A DNA stretch of 37,545 nt from a virus (IMGVR_UViG_3300020595_000084:1-37545); one strand, 5' to 3'. Numbered from the stretch's first letter, positions 24,023 through 31,084 are shown. Notes: generated by a model not told the origin, from the letters alone. Numbers and translations are program-made.

Positions 24023-24587
24023 ACAAATTATTGCCCTTCGCAAAAAAGGTCTGACCTTTAACCAAATTGCAAAACAACTTCTATGTTCAAAATCTACTGT
24101 ATCCTACGCCCTTCGTAAAAAAACAAGGCAGAAGTCCAAAGAAAAGAGTGCAGATTATCCAAGGCACTTAAAAAAAATAAACAGTAAAATCTACTCCTTT
24201 ACTAATCCACGAATTTCAACACAAACAAAAGCTGCCTGGTATCTCAATAAATCACCAAGGCAAAGCTCAAAAGCAATCTCAGATAAAGCAAATCGATTTC
24301 AAAGACCTATGACGTTCAACTATAAAGATGTTCATGCAAAGTATGGTGACCACTTCCCTTGCGCACTAACAGGTAGACCACTTGAGTTTAATGAACCACA
24401 AACTTACGAGTATGACCATATACTCCCCACATCACGTGGTGGAGATAACTCAATCGATAATCTGCAACTACTCTGCCCAGAAGCAAATAAAGCAAAGGGT
24501 ATGATGACTGATGACGAATTTAAGGATCTATGCAGAGAAGTAATTATCCATGCTGGATACAAAATCTATAAGCCAATAGATAAATAA
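24006..24587 (+). CDS. HNH endonuclease with N-terminal HTH
   Basis: 193 residues. Residues 15-37 form a resolvase-type helix-turn-helix (LTFNQIAKQLLCSKSTVSYA). The HNH fold lies at about 117-165: Cys119, the Asp137-His138 pair (EYDHILP), Asn152 in DNLQLL, Cys157, and Asn161 in place of the last His, a common variant. It starts within the end of the upstream gene. It could act at a packaging site, in recombination, or as a homing-type nuclease; the extra HTH suggests site-directed binding. Confidence 0.82.
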   Translation: MTPLNKQIIALRKKGLTFNQIAKQLLCSKSTVSYALRKKTRQKSKEKSADYPRHLKKINSKIYSFTNPRISTQTKAAWYLNKSPRQSSKAISDKANRFQRPMTFNYKDVHAKYGDHFPCALTGRPLEFNEPQTYEYDHILPTSRGGDNSIDNLQLLCPEANKAKGMMTDDEFKDLCREVIIHAGYKIYKPIDK

Positions 24588-24903
24588 CTCTTTAAGGTAT
24601 TGTGACGGGGTTGTGAATCCCTGGTCAAACTCATCGCCTGCTTGGTAATCACATAAAAGCCAAGCACCTCCCCTTTCCACTAGTAAATCGAGTAACACAC
24701 TCCATACCTACTAGCCAAACTACAACCACCATACAACGCCCTACAAGCTCTTGCATGGGGGTATGGGGGTACTAACCATGGATTGCATGGGGGCGTGGGT
24801 TGCTTGCCCCCCCTGTCGTAACCATACGCAAGCAACGCCCCACTTTGGGGGCAACATTGTGAAAAAAGTTATGGAGGGGGTAAACATAATATAGAAAGAA
24901 CGC

Positions 24904-24943
24904 AGGCACGCACGCACACCCCCGCCCCCCCGGGTGCGTGCCT
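24904..24943. repeat. Strong GC-rich hairpin with C-rich loop
   Basis: Perfect 10-bp arms AGGCACGCAC (24904-24913) and GTGCGTGCCT (24934-24943) enclose a 20-base loop almost only of C. CGC before and GCG after (one unpaired A) can extend the stem to 13 pairs. A 10-bp palindrome GCGTATACGC follows immediately. There is no T-run, so it does not look like an ordinary terminator. Confidence 0.7.
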
Positions 24944-25000
24944 AGCGTATACGCAAACACGCGTCTATTTAGAGCATAATTTGCACTGTTTGTCATTACT

Positions 25001-25029
25001 AGTGACAACCACACCCCTTTAAACACTGA
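25001..25029 (+). repeat. 29-bp near-repeat, copy in the non-coding region
   Basis: Matches 35487-35515 at 24 of 29 positions, in the same orientation: AGTGAC, seven variable bases, then CCCCTTTAAACA, one different base and TGA. Both copies lie in non-coding DNA, one upstream of the integrase. A shared protein-binding site (operator or recombinase/accessory factor site) is likely. Confidence 0.6.
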
Positions 25030-25036
25030 CATTCTA

Positions 25037-25261
25037 GCTTGCGACGTGGCAAAGTTGTACGATCGCACGCAAACAGGAGCTGGTATCGCTTGGTATGGTG
25101 GAACGAGATTGGTGTATTTATGTAGTTAGTGTAGTTAGTGTAAGTATGTATCATGTGTATTTTAAAAATGCACCACCAGCGAGTAATGCTTTTTATTGAG
25201 ACACTATTGAGACTGGCATGTGTTCCATGCAATAAGATTCCCCTGCCACCACGTCGCAAGC
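25037..25261. repeat. 13-bp inverted repeat 200 bases apart
   Basis: GCTTGCGACGTGG (25037-25049) is the exact reverse complement of 25249-25261. The interval between the arms is non-coding and holds the GTAGTTAGT direct repeats. Could bound a binding region or loop; a chance pair cannot be ruled out. Confidence 0.45.
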
Positions 25262-25355
25262 CCGGCAAGATTCCATGCAACTAGGTTGCAAGTTTGCTTG
25301 TAATTATTTTGCAAGAAAGTTTATTTGCTTTCCGTCCTTTGCCGTGGAACGGCAG

Positions 25356-25384
25356 TTGACGGCATGGTGCATGTAGCATGTATA
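25356..25384 (+). promoter_or_regulatory. Sigma70-like promoter for the plus-strand small-gene module
   Basis: TTGACG (25356-25361), a 17-base spacer and TGTATA (25379-25384). An inverted repeat GCCGT-GGA-ACGGC (25341-25353) lies directly upstream of the -35 element, and GCATGTAGCATGTA (25369-25382) overlaps the spacer and -10. It would drive the genes from 25526 to 28473 with an untranslated leader of about 135 bases. No phage-specific activator is needed, so early expression is likely. Confidence 0.6.
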
Positions 25385-25509
25385 CTCGCTTGCAAGGTAT
25401 TTTATTAGCTGAACGTCAAAAGACTACATTATGCATTTTAGTTCTTGCGTTATGTGCAAGACTGTGTTTCTGTGTATCAATCCAAGCGAGTTACTCGCAC
25501 TTATTACTA

Positions 25510-25531
25510 CTAACAAATACTACATATGAAA
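25510..25531 (+). repeat. Duplicated translation leader, first copy
   Basis: Twenty-two bases ending in ATGAAA are identical to 25865-25886, each forming the leader and first codons of a gene. There is no Shine-Dalgarno sequence in it; it is A-rich. The proteins downstream are not obviously related, so only the leader is duplicated. Confidence 0.8.
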
Positions 25532-25861
25532 ATTCACACTTCACATTCTTTAAAATCGCAAGATTCTAATGATGACAATTATCATTATCAATTAGTTGAC
25601 GGGGAAAAGTACCTGTTGACTGACGGGGAGGCTGATTGGTTATTCAACTGGGTAAAAGATAAGTATGAAATAGCAAGTCACTTGATTGAAAACATTATAG
25701 AAACTGAACAAGGCTATGTTTACACTTTGCAATCAATTGAACTAGGGGAAGCTTTAGAAGCTGACCAAATGTTCCCTAAGGCTGTTATGCTATCTGATGA
25801 CAGCGCGTTACAAGCTATCTTCTTTTACAGCGCCTGTGAGCCTGCATTCTTCGAACTTTAA
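25526..25861 (+). CDS. Hypothetical early-module protein (111 residues)
   Basis: Starts MKIHTSHSLKSQD, then an acidic protein with alternating helix and beta segments (DGEKYLLTDGEADWLFNWV, QSIELGEALEADQMFP). First gene after the promoter at 25356. Its leader is identical to that of the next gene. Small acidic proteins expressed early often bind host enzymes, but nothing here identifies a target. Confidence 0.6.
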   Translation: MKIHTSHSLKSQDSNDDNYHYQLVDGEKYLLTDGEADWLFNWVKDKYEIASHLIENIIETEQGYVYTLQSIELGEALEADQMFPKAVMLSDDSALQAIFFYSACEPAFFEL

Positions 25862-25880
25862 TCTCTAACAAATACTACAT

Positions 25881-26273
25881 ATGAAATATTCAGAACTTAA
25901 AGACACCCAGCAAGCCGCATTCAATAACTTTGAAGGTATTATATTTGCTTTCACTAACAAGCAACTTGAAGACGGCCTTGCAAAGCTTGGTGCAAGCAAA
26001 TCAGAAATTATACAGTGCAACGCTGGCATGTTTATTCTCAAGTCAAAAGAAGCCGCACTGGATACGTTACTTGAAACAAGTAATAAGGAAATGAAAGAAG
26101 CGCTTAAGGATGAAACCTTTTTACAGGACGCGCTTACATATGAACTTTGCAATCATGAGTATTGCATAACAGGTAACACAAGGGACGCGCTAGCTGCCCT
26201 TGACCTTACAAGTGAAGAGATACCGGGGCATGTTATGAAAGCGAGCAGGATAGCAGCAAGCAAAGACTATTAA
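25881..26273 (+). CDS. Hypothetical early-module protein (130 residues)
   Basis: Starts MKYSELKDTQQAAFNNFEG and is mostly helical with many Lys and Glu. It uses the duplicated 22-base leader. Distinct in sequence from the upstream protein. No known domain recognised; membership of the early small-gene module suggests host takeover or regulation. Confidence 0.6.
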   Translation: MKYSELKDTQQAAFNNFEGIIFAFTNKQLEDGLAKLGASKSEIIQCNAGMFILKSKEAALDTLLETSNKEMKEALKDETFLQDALTYELCNHEYCITGNTRDALAALDLTSEEIPGHVMKASRIAASKDY

Positions 26274-26301
26274 TCCAACATACTACAAACAAATACATAC
26301 A

Positions 26302-26397
26302 ATGCAATACGACATTTCAATCATCATCTTAGCACCATACGCCATCCTTGGCGCTTGGATCGCAATACAAACAATACTTACAAAGGGGAGAAACTAG
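26302..26397 (+). CDS. 31-residue membrane peptide
   Basis: MQYDISIIILAPYAILGAWI forms one hydrophobic helix; the end TILTKGRN is basic. Its last codons contain the ribosome site (GGGGAG) of the next gene, so the two are linked. The leader before the ATG resembles the duplicated A-rich leader of the two genes upstream. Probably a real microprotein. Confidence 0.5.
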   Translation: MQYDISIIILAPYAILGAWIAIQTILTKGRN

Positions 26398-26398
26398 C

Positions 26399-26626
26399 AT
26401 GAAACTAGACAACTTTAAATGGACACGTCAAAAAAATGGCGTGCTGGATTTCATAGACATTTACAACGAGAAAAGTGTTTTTGGGAAAGGTTACGCAAGT
26501 ATGTGCATGATGCATGAAAACAAGCATGTTTTGGCAACTAACTTGCGAGCTTGTTTTGGTTTCCTGACTTTGCATAAAAGCACAAAACTTGCGGAAAGAA
26601 TACTTACAAAGGAGAAACTAGCATGA
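26399..26626 (+). CDS. Hypothetical early-module protein (75 residues)
   Basis: Start chosen at 26399 because GGGGAG lies nine bases upstream; an extension to 26348 would run through the membrane-peptide gene. Reads MKLDNFKWTRQKNGVLDF, with beta-type segments and a basic C-terminus. Its last codons contain a near copy of its own leader, which serves the next gene. Function unknown. Confidence 0.55.
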   Translation: MKLDNFKWTRQKNGVLDFIDIYNEKSVFGKGYASMCMMHENKHVLATNLRACFGFLTLHKSTKLAERILTKEKLA

Positions 26627-26820
26627 CATTATTTATTGAAGTAACAAGGGAGCAGAATCCTTTTAATAAGCAATTACATTACAGAGCTAAGGCACGCAAT
26701 GCATACGGAAAAACATGGCAGGGCGATGGTATTGATGGAAACAGACAACAAGCCATTTCTAAGTGCTTTGTTAAGTATGAAAAGCAAGGTTACTCAACTT
26801 ATTACATCTTGAAAGGATAA
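26623..26820 (+). CDS. Hypothetical early-module protein (65 residues)
   Basis: ATG overlaps the previous stop (ATGA), with GGAG upstream. Small, basic and Tyr/Gln-rich (EVTREQNPFNKQLHYRAKAR), with a likely beta sheet plus helix. No known family. Confidence 0.55.
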   Translation: MTLFIEVTREQNPFNKQLHYRAKARNAYGKTWQGDGIDGNRQQAISKCFVKYEKQGYSTYYILKG

Positions 26821-26822
26821 GC

Positions 26823-27020
26823 ATGAAACACGCAGCAAAACTCTTTCCAATCGCACTGCAAGAATTGATTGAGATTGGCGAGAAAGCACGGAAACAGAGA
26901 GAGCAAGGGGAGCGTGCTGGGCATGTGGCACGGCCTCGCGGAGCGAGGGCATGCAAGCATGTAGCATGTAGGGAGAAACAAGCAAAGCAATTACAATTAC
27001 AATTACAAACAAGGATATAA
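26823..27020 (+). CDS. Hypothetical small protein with repeat-rich tail
   Basis: Starts MKHAAKLFPIALQELIEIGE after an AAAGGA ribosome site, two bases after the previous stop. The second half is Arg/Ala-rich and the end is a Gln-Leu alternation from an ACAATT repeat. The DNA of the second half contains a hairpin (CCTCGC/GCGAGG, 26934-26948) and GCATGTAGCATGTA, which also occurs in the promoter at 25369-25382. Coding may end or be non-essential here. Confidence 0.45.
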   Translation: MKHAAKLFPIALQELIEIGEKARKQREQGERAGHVARPRGARACKHVACREKQAKQLQLQLQTRI

Positions 27021-27022
27021 TT

Positions 27023-27604
27023 ATGACACCAAAAACAAAACAAGGGCGTTTAGAAATGAGAGACGAAAAAATTAGCAAACTTATAAATGAGGGCTGGGAA
27101 TACAAGAAAGTTGAGGATTGCGGTTTAATCGTATTAACTCACATTTTCAACAATAGAATTGTGGCGCTTGGTTTCAAGGGATCTTCTCTTAAACCTTGGT
27201 TTCACTATCGATTTGCAAGTGTAGAAAAGAGAATGAAATTCGTGCAAGATAGGATTGATTTCTTGCGTAAAGATACTGTAAGCAAATCGAGAAAGAGCCC
27301 GGACGCAAGCGAGCATTTCATGGAAGGTGATGTTCTTTATGATTCTTGGGGATACGATCAAACAAATATCGACTGGTATCAAGTAACCAAGGTAAAAGGA
27401 AAATCTATTTGGCTGCGTAAGATTGCAGAAAATTCAAGCGATGCCGGAAATTGTTCTTCTGGATATACTCAACCCCGTAGATATGAATTTACAGGCGGTG
27501 AGTTTAGAAAGACAGTGCAGCCGGGCGGCCATGTTTGCTCACCTTTACGGGGTGGCCTGTACAAATGGGACGGGAAGCCAAAATATTGCAGTTCTTACCA
27601 TTGA
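27023..27604 (+). CDS. Hypothetical phage protein of a recurrent family
   Basis: 193 residues. The segment DVLYDSWGYDQTNIDWYQV near residues 103-121 and the end GLYKWDGKPKYCSSYH recall a family I have seen often in phage and plasmid genomes as uncharacterised proteins (Y-SWGYDQTN motif). It has a beta-rich core and a basic middle region. Role unknown; it sits in the early module. Confidence 0.7.
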   Translation: MTPKTKQGRLEMRDEKISKLINEGWEYKKVEDCGLIVLTHIFNNRIVALGFKGSSLKPWFHYRFASVEKRMKFVQDRIDFLRKDTVSKSRKSPDASEHFMEGDVLYDSWGYDQTNIDWYQVTKVKGKSIWLRKIAENSSDAGNCSSGYTQPRRYEFTGGEFRKTVQPGGHVCSPLRGGLYKWDGKPKYCSSYH

Positions 27605-27615
27605 GAAACAAGGAG

Positions 27616-27741
27616 ATGAGCAAACAAGAAAACTCACTGCTCCCAAAGCTCGCCATGGGCATGACGCTATTCCTGGCGCTCAAGTTTGGCACGAAAGTGC
27701 TTGCATGGTGGGCTAAGAGAAACAAGAAACAAATCAACTAA
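27616..27741 (+). CDS. 41-residue single-pass membrane protein
   Basis: MSKQENSLLPKLAMGMTLFL then ALKFGTKVLAWWAKRNKKQIN: one hydrophobic helix (about 12-31) with a basic C-terminus. GGAG touches the ATG directly, which is too close to be a good ribosome site, so initiation may be weak or coupled. An upstream extension would overlap the previous gene. Function unknown. Confidence 0.45.
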   Translation: MSKQENSLLPKLAMGMTLFLALKFGTKVLAWWAKRNKKQIN

Positions 27742-27750
27742 AAATATACT

Positions 27751-27954
27751 ATGAATAACACACTAAAAACAATCCGTGATCTTTCTGATAACGCTAAAAA
27801 TCTTTTTACTAAAATCTTGATCGAAGGTGATCTTGCTCGCAAGTCAGATTTCGACACGCAAGAAGGATGGGAAGAGCTAGTCGAAGAGGATTTGCTGAAC
27901 TGCTGGGCAGATGATACTGAAACAGAGTTCTGTGAAATTGGAAACCAAGCATAA
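27751..27954 (+). CDS. Small acidic hypothetical protein
   Basis: 67 residues starting MNNTLKTIRDLSDNAKNLFT. Acidic second half (EELVEEDLLNCWADDTETEF). No recognised motif. It could be an early host-interaction protein, judged by size, charge and position. Confidence 0.55.
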   Translation: MNNTLKTIRDLSDNAKNLFTKILIEGDLARKSDFDTQEGWEELVEEDLLNCWADDTETEFCEIGNQA

Positions 27955-27970
27955 TAAAAGGAGAAATATT

Positions 27971-28279
27971 ATGAGTAATTTACAAAAAGCAATTGAATCA
28001 ATAAAACTTCACCAAGAACCTGGTCACTTGCCATCAAATGATTTGGTGCTTGCAACTGCAAACAAGTTTGGGGTTGAGCCGGATCTTATCATGCTTCCAT
28101 TTATTGATGAGGAGAATGCAAGACCAATTAAATCCTCAACCATTGGAGAAATGGCAGAGAAGCAAGGTAAAGATGGCAAGCGAGCAAGAAGGTTCTTGCG
28201 TAGTGGTCTAGACTCTAAGCTGGATTACAATGAGCAAGTACAGAACCAAGCTATTGGAAAGGATGGAGTACCAGCATGA
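27971..28279 (+). CDS. Hypothetical protein with a possible HTH-like region
   Basis: 102 residues from the ATG at 27971, which has AAGGAG upstream; a longer frame to 27911 overlaps the previous gene. The middle (KSSTIGEMAEKQGKDGKRARRFLRS) resembles phage small-protein segments that bind DNA. It overlaps the next gene as ATGA. Confidence 0.55.
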   Translation: MSNLQKAIESIKLHQEPGHLPSNDLVLATANKFGVEPDLIMLPFIDEENARPIKSSTIGEMAEKQGKDGKRARRFLRSGLDSKLDYNEQVQNQAIGKDGVPA

Positions 28280-28473
28280 TTCTACCCATTGAAGACAAGC
28301 TAGAGGAAGCTCACACTTTTCTACATCTTGCTATCCATGAGAAATCTGGAGAAGAGAGAGAAGGTATCTTGCTGGATGGATTGGCAAGCTTGCAGGAAGT
28401 CATGGAAATGATGCAGAAAATGAAACGTAAAGTAATCTATGAAACAGATCCAAGGTTAGATCCAAACTTTTAG
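28276..28473 (+). CDS. Small helical hypothetical protein, last gene of the plus-strand module
   Basis: 65 residues with continuous helix-forming sequence (KLEEAHTFLHLAIHEKSGEE, LQEVMEMMQKMKRK). ATG overlaps the upstream stop. The module ends here, about 80 bases before the bidirectional terminator. Function unknown. Confidence 0.55.
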   Translation: MILPIEDKLEEAHTFLHLAIHEKSGEEREGILLDGLASLQEVMEMMQKMKRKVIYETDPRLDPNF

Positions 28474-28551
28474 TCTAGTGAAGATTCGTGATTATACGAA
28501 TACCATAATCATATTATCAGATAAAATACATCTCTACCCCGTTGCCCCTTT

Positions 28552-28610
28552 AAAAGCGTTTTGATTGCACCACATGAGTAAATACCCTCATAATCAATCA
28601 AAACGCTTTT
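28552..28610. terminator. Bidirectional terminator between convergent operons
   Basis: Perfect 16-bp arms AAAAGCGTTTTGATTG (28552-28567) and CAATCAAAACGCTTTT (28595-28610); the loop holds a further ATGAG/CTCAT stem. Runs of T on each strand follow the arms. It lies between the end of the plus-strand module and the end of the helicase gene, so it serves both directions. Confidence 0.85.
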
Positions 28611-28669
28611 TTGATGCCTTCTTGGGCTTCATATGGCATCATATGTATGACAATGTAGTCTCATAAATC

Positions 28670-29935
28670 CTAGAATGGATTCTTTTGATGTAAAGTAGGG
28701 TCAGGTTCTTGTGTTGAGAAACGCCCGGTTGGTTTTGTAAAAGTAAGTTTAGTAGCACGCACCTCTCCATTCCTGTTCTTTGCAACATTGCAAATAATAT
28801 TATCCTTGGTTGGATCTACTTCTTTCTCTCGATGCATGAGTAATACACAGTCAGCATCTTGTTCTATACTTCCAGACTCACGCAAGTCTGAGAGCATGGG
28901 GTTTCTGTTAGCACTTTCTAGCGCTCTGTTAAGTTGAGAAAGGGCAAGCACAGGAACTTCGTACTCCATTGCAATTGCTTTTAATGAACGAGAAATGTGG
29001 CTTACCTCTTGCACTCGTGAGTCATGCCCAGGTGAAGAGAGTAACTGCAAGTAATCAATGACTACCAAACCAAGCTCTCCCTCAAGTCTTTGCTTAGCAA
29101 TGAATGCACTGATTGACTGCATGGTGGCTTGGTTATCATCCTTGAATGTAATTGGCCATGATTGCATGGCTTGTACTTGCTTCTCAAGCTTTTGCTTATG
29201 TCCGGGTTGCAAGAATCCTTTGCTTGTTGGTTTTCGTACTCCACTAGCATTGGAAAGTAATCTACCACAACATTCTGAAGATGACATTTCCAAGCTTGCA
29301 TAGCTTGCACGCAGGCCACGCTTTGCAGTCTCATAGGTCATTTGTATTGCAAGAGCAGACTTCCCTACTCCAGGGCGTGCAGCAAGCACATACAAACTAC
29401 CTTTCTTGAATCCACCTCCAAGAATAGCATCAAGTTTGGGCAAGCCTGTACTAATTGCTTGTGTACCTCCTGCATCCACTTGGAGAAACTCTGCAAATGC
29501 TTCTTTACTTGCTGCACCACAACTTACCACGCCCTTTCTTTGACTGAGTGACTTTGCAATGGTGTTTACAAATGTCTGACTTATTTCTTCAGCAGGTTTG
29601 CTTGCTTTTAAATCATCATTGGCTTGATACAAAGCACGCTCCACGCATCTTGTATTACGATGGTTAATTAATTTCTCAATATATCTTTCAATGCTTCCAC
29701 CACCATACTTCTCGCTAAGAAAAAGGATCTCATCTTTCAAGTCACCATGTTCAATGATTAAATCAATCTCGTTGCATGGAGATAGTCGCAAGCACGATTC
29801 AAATATCGTTCCACGATCCAAGCTAGAGAAGTCATCTTTGGTTAACGCTTCTCCAGCTTGTGCAGTTGCTACTCCACTCTCATCATGAAGCATGGAAGAG
29901 AGAACTGCTTGCTCTGCTAACTCGTAATCAATCAT
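28670..29935 (-). CDS. dnaB: Replicative DNA helicase, DnaB family
   Basis: 421 residues. The N-terminal domain (DYELAEQAVLSSMLHDE at 3-19) is DnaB-type. The RecA-like ATPase domain has Walker A at 186-193 (ARPGVGKS), Walker B at 291-294 (VVID) and the characteristic DYLQLLSS that follows. It unwinds DNA at the fork. The preceding gene has the signature of a helicase loader and overlaps it by eight bases. No phage polymerase or primase gene is present, so host enzymes would be used. Confidence 0.92.
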   Translation of the reverse strand: MIDYELAEQAVLSSMLHDESGVATAQAGEALTKDDFSSLDRGTIFESCLRLSPCNEIDLIIEHGDLKDEILFLSEKYGGGSIERYIEKLINHRNTRCVERALYQANDDLKASKPAEEISQTFVNTIAKSLSQRKGVVSCGAASKEAFAEFLQVDAGGTQAISTGLPKLDAILGGGFKKGSLYVLAARPGVGKSALAIQMTYETAKRGLRASYASLEMSSSECCGRLLSNASGVRKPTSKGFLQPGHKQKLEKQVQAMQSWPITFKDDNQATMQSISAFIAKQRLEGELGLVVIDYLQLLSSPGHDSRVQEVSHISRSLKAIAMEYEVPVLALSQLNRALESANRNPMLSDLRESGSIEQDADCVLLMHREKEVDPTKDNIICNVAKNRNGEVRATKLTFTKPTGRFSTQEPDPTLHQKNPF

Positions 29936-30491
29936 CAGGGTGTTTCATGGTAACATCGAAATTTAATCCATGAGTTGAAACAGAATTATCTACGACATTA
30001 TCATAGCCTCCATCATTCAACCATGAGTTTGGATGTTTTGCATAATTTCCTTTCTCGTGAAAATGTTGATTGTATTTATCTGCAACTATCTTCGGATCTA
30101 GATTTTCAAGTGCATCCCAATTCTGTCTGATAGTCTTGACCACGCGTCTTGCAAATTGCTGGTTTTTACACACTTCCCAGAATGCTTGAAACCATGCATG
30201 AGTTTCCTCTTTTTGAGTTTCCTTTTTAGAGGGTGTTGTATTACAACACAATATATCTTTAGATATATTTATATTATCTACACACGCGTGTACGCGAGGA
30301 TTGTAAGACGGGGGTATTACATTGGCATTTTGTAAAGTAGGTGCAATGAACTGTGAAATCGCTGCTTTTACGACCTCAGATTTATTCATTCCTGTAAGCT
30401 CACAAAAGGTCATTAATCTCGCATTTGCAATCTCGTTTAATCGGAATGATGTGGAGTAACTTTTTGCTTTTTCTTTTTCTTCTTCTGTCAT
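29928..30491 (-). CDS. RHH-domain fusion to replication/helicase-loader-type C-terminus
   Basis: 187 residues from the ATG at 30491 (GGAGGA site); a TTG 15 bases upstream is unlikely. Residues about 12-52 (STSFRLNEIANARLMTF, NKSEVVKAAISQFIA) fit a ribbon-helix-helix DNA-binding domain. Residues about 98-165 (AWFQAFWEV and the terminal KHPNSWLNDGGYD, 152-164) match the C-terminal pattern of phage replication-initiation/helicase-loader proteins. It probably binds origin DNA and delivers DnaB, encoded next. Confidence 0.65.
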   Translation of the reverse strand: MTEEEKEKAKSYSTSFRLNEIANARLMTFCELTGMNKSEVVKAAISQFIAPTLQNANVIPPSYNPRVHACVDNINISKDILCCNTTPSKKETQKEETHAWFQAFWEVCKNQQFARRVVKTIRQNWDALENLDPKIVADKYNQHFHEKGNYAKHPNSWLNDGGYDNVVDNSVSTHGLNFDVTMKHPDD

Positions 30492-30495
30492 GTTT

Positions 30496-30591
30496 TTATC
30501 CTCCAATTATTGCTATTAACCAGGCAAAAATCATCCATATCCAAGTGATGACTGCTGCGATAAACATGGCAGTAAATATTATTTTATTCAT
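30496..30591 (-). CDS. 31-residue membrane peptide in the replication operon
   Basis: MNKIIFTAMFIAAVITWIWM then IFAWLIAIIGG, almost entirely hydrophobic. The final codons (GGA GGA TAA) contain the ribosome site for the next gene. It starts seven bases after the upstream stop. Its short length puts it below normal gene-caller limits. Function unknown. Confidence 0.5.
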   Translation of the reverse strand: MNKIIFTAMFIAAVITWIWMIFAWLIAIIGG

Positions 30592-30598
30592 TATTTTA

Positions 30599-31084
30599 TT
30601 AAGTGTTTGCATTGTGCGTGTTTGTATTTGTTTGTAGTATTTGATCTCGCATAAGTGTACGAGAGGAGTATTTTTTTATGGTTTCTACGGGTATCAAGTA
30701 TGCCTTTTTTGGTTGGGTATCACCCTTGCCTGTAAAGATCCGCAGTGGTGGATTCTTCTCCACAATTAAGTCTTTTAACTTCCGTGGAGCTATAAATATA
30801 AACTCCGATTTTGTATCGAAGATCCACCAATCTGCGGTTGTTCCCATAAGCCCGGATGGCTTGCCATACATCTCGATTTCCACCACGAGGTTGCCAGAGT
30901 AATGCGCCTTCCAATCTTGTTTTACTTCATATCCTTCCTTGGTATTAGCCAAGAAAAAATCAAAGCCTGTGAACTTACCCGGTATTGCTATGGGCTTGTG
31001 TCCAAGAGATTGAAAGAACGCAATTAACTCCGCCTCTCGCAGCTTGCCAATATTAAGACTCGTGTCGAACTCACTCATGGACAC
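30599..31084 (-). CDS. PD-(D/E)XK nuclease-like protein
   Basis: 161 residues. A helical start (KLREAELIAFFQSLG, with Glu17/19) is followed by TGFDFFL (Asp42) and YEVKQD (Glu53, Lys55), the D...ExK core of PD-(D/E)XK nucleases. Such enzymes in phage replication operons resolve junctions or degrade DNA. The C-terminal third is basic. It overlaps the RusA frame by 14 bases. Confidence 0.6.
   Translation of the reverse strand: MSMSEFDTSLNIGKLREAELIAFFQSLGHKPIAIPGKFTGFDFFLANTKEGYEVKQDWKAHYSGNLVVEIEMYGKPSGLMGTTADWWIFDTKSEFIFIAPRKLKDLIVEKNPPLRIFTGKGDTQPKKAYLIPVETIKKYSSRTLMRDQILQTNTNTHNANT

Larger units (their letters stand above)
24588..25509. other. 0.9-kb non-coding region rich in inverted repeats
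   Basis: No convincing ORF. From left to right: a stem GCTTGG/CCAAGC around 24640-24665; two G-rich GCATGGGGG copies near 24753-24800; a stem of GCCCC/GGGGC type near 24836-24852; the long hairpin at 24904-24943; a palindrome GCGTATACGC (24945-24954); a 29-base near-repeat of the integrase upstream region (25001-25029); GTAGTTAGT repeats near 25119-25140; a distant 13-bp inverted repeat; and a promoter. Candidate origin of replication, regulatory hub or recombination site. Confidence 0.6.

Noticed and set aside
24904-24943. Intrinsic terminator for the HNH gene
   Set aside because: The hairpin has a C-rich loop and no T-run, and lies over 300 bases past the stop.
24772-25280. Two minus-strand ORFs in the non-coding hub
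   Set aside because: They run through hairpins and C-runs, have odd composition and no ribosome sites, and are out of step with the neighbouring plus-strand module.
25378-25569. 63-residue ORF beginning in the early promoter
   Set aside because: Starts inside the -10 element and ends over the next gene's start; the duplicated leader clearly marks the gene at 25526.
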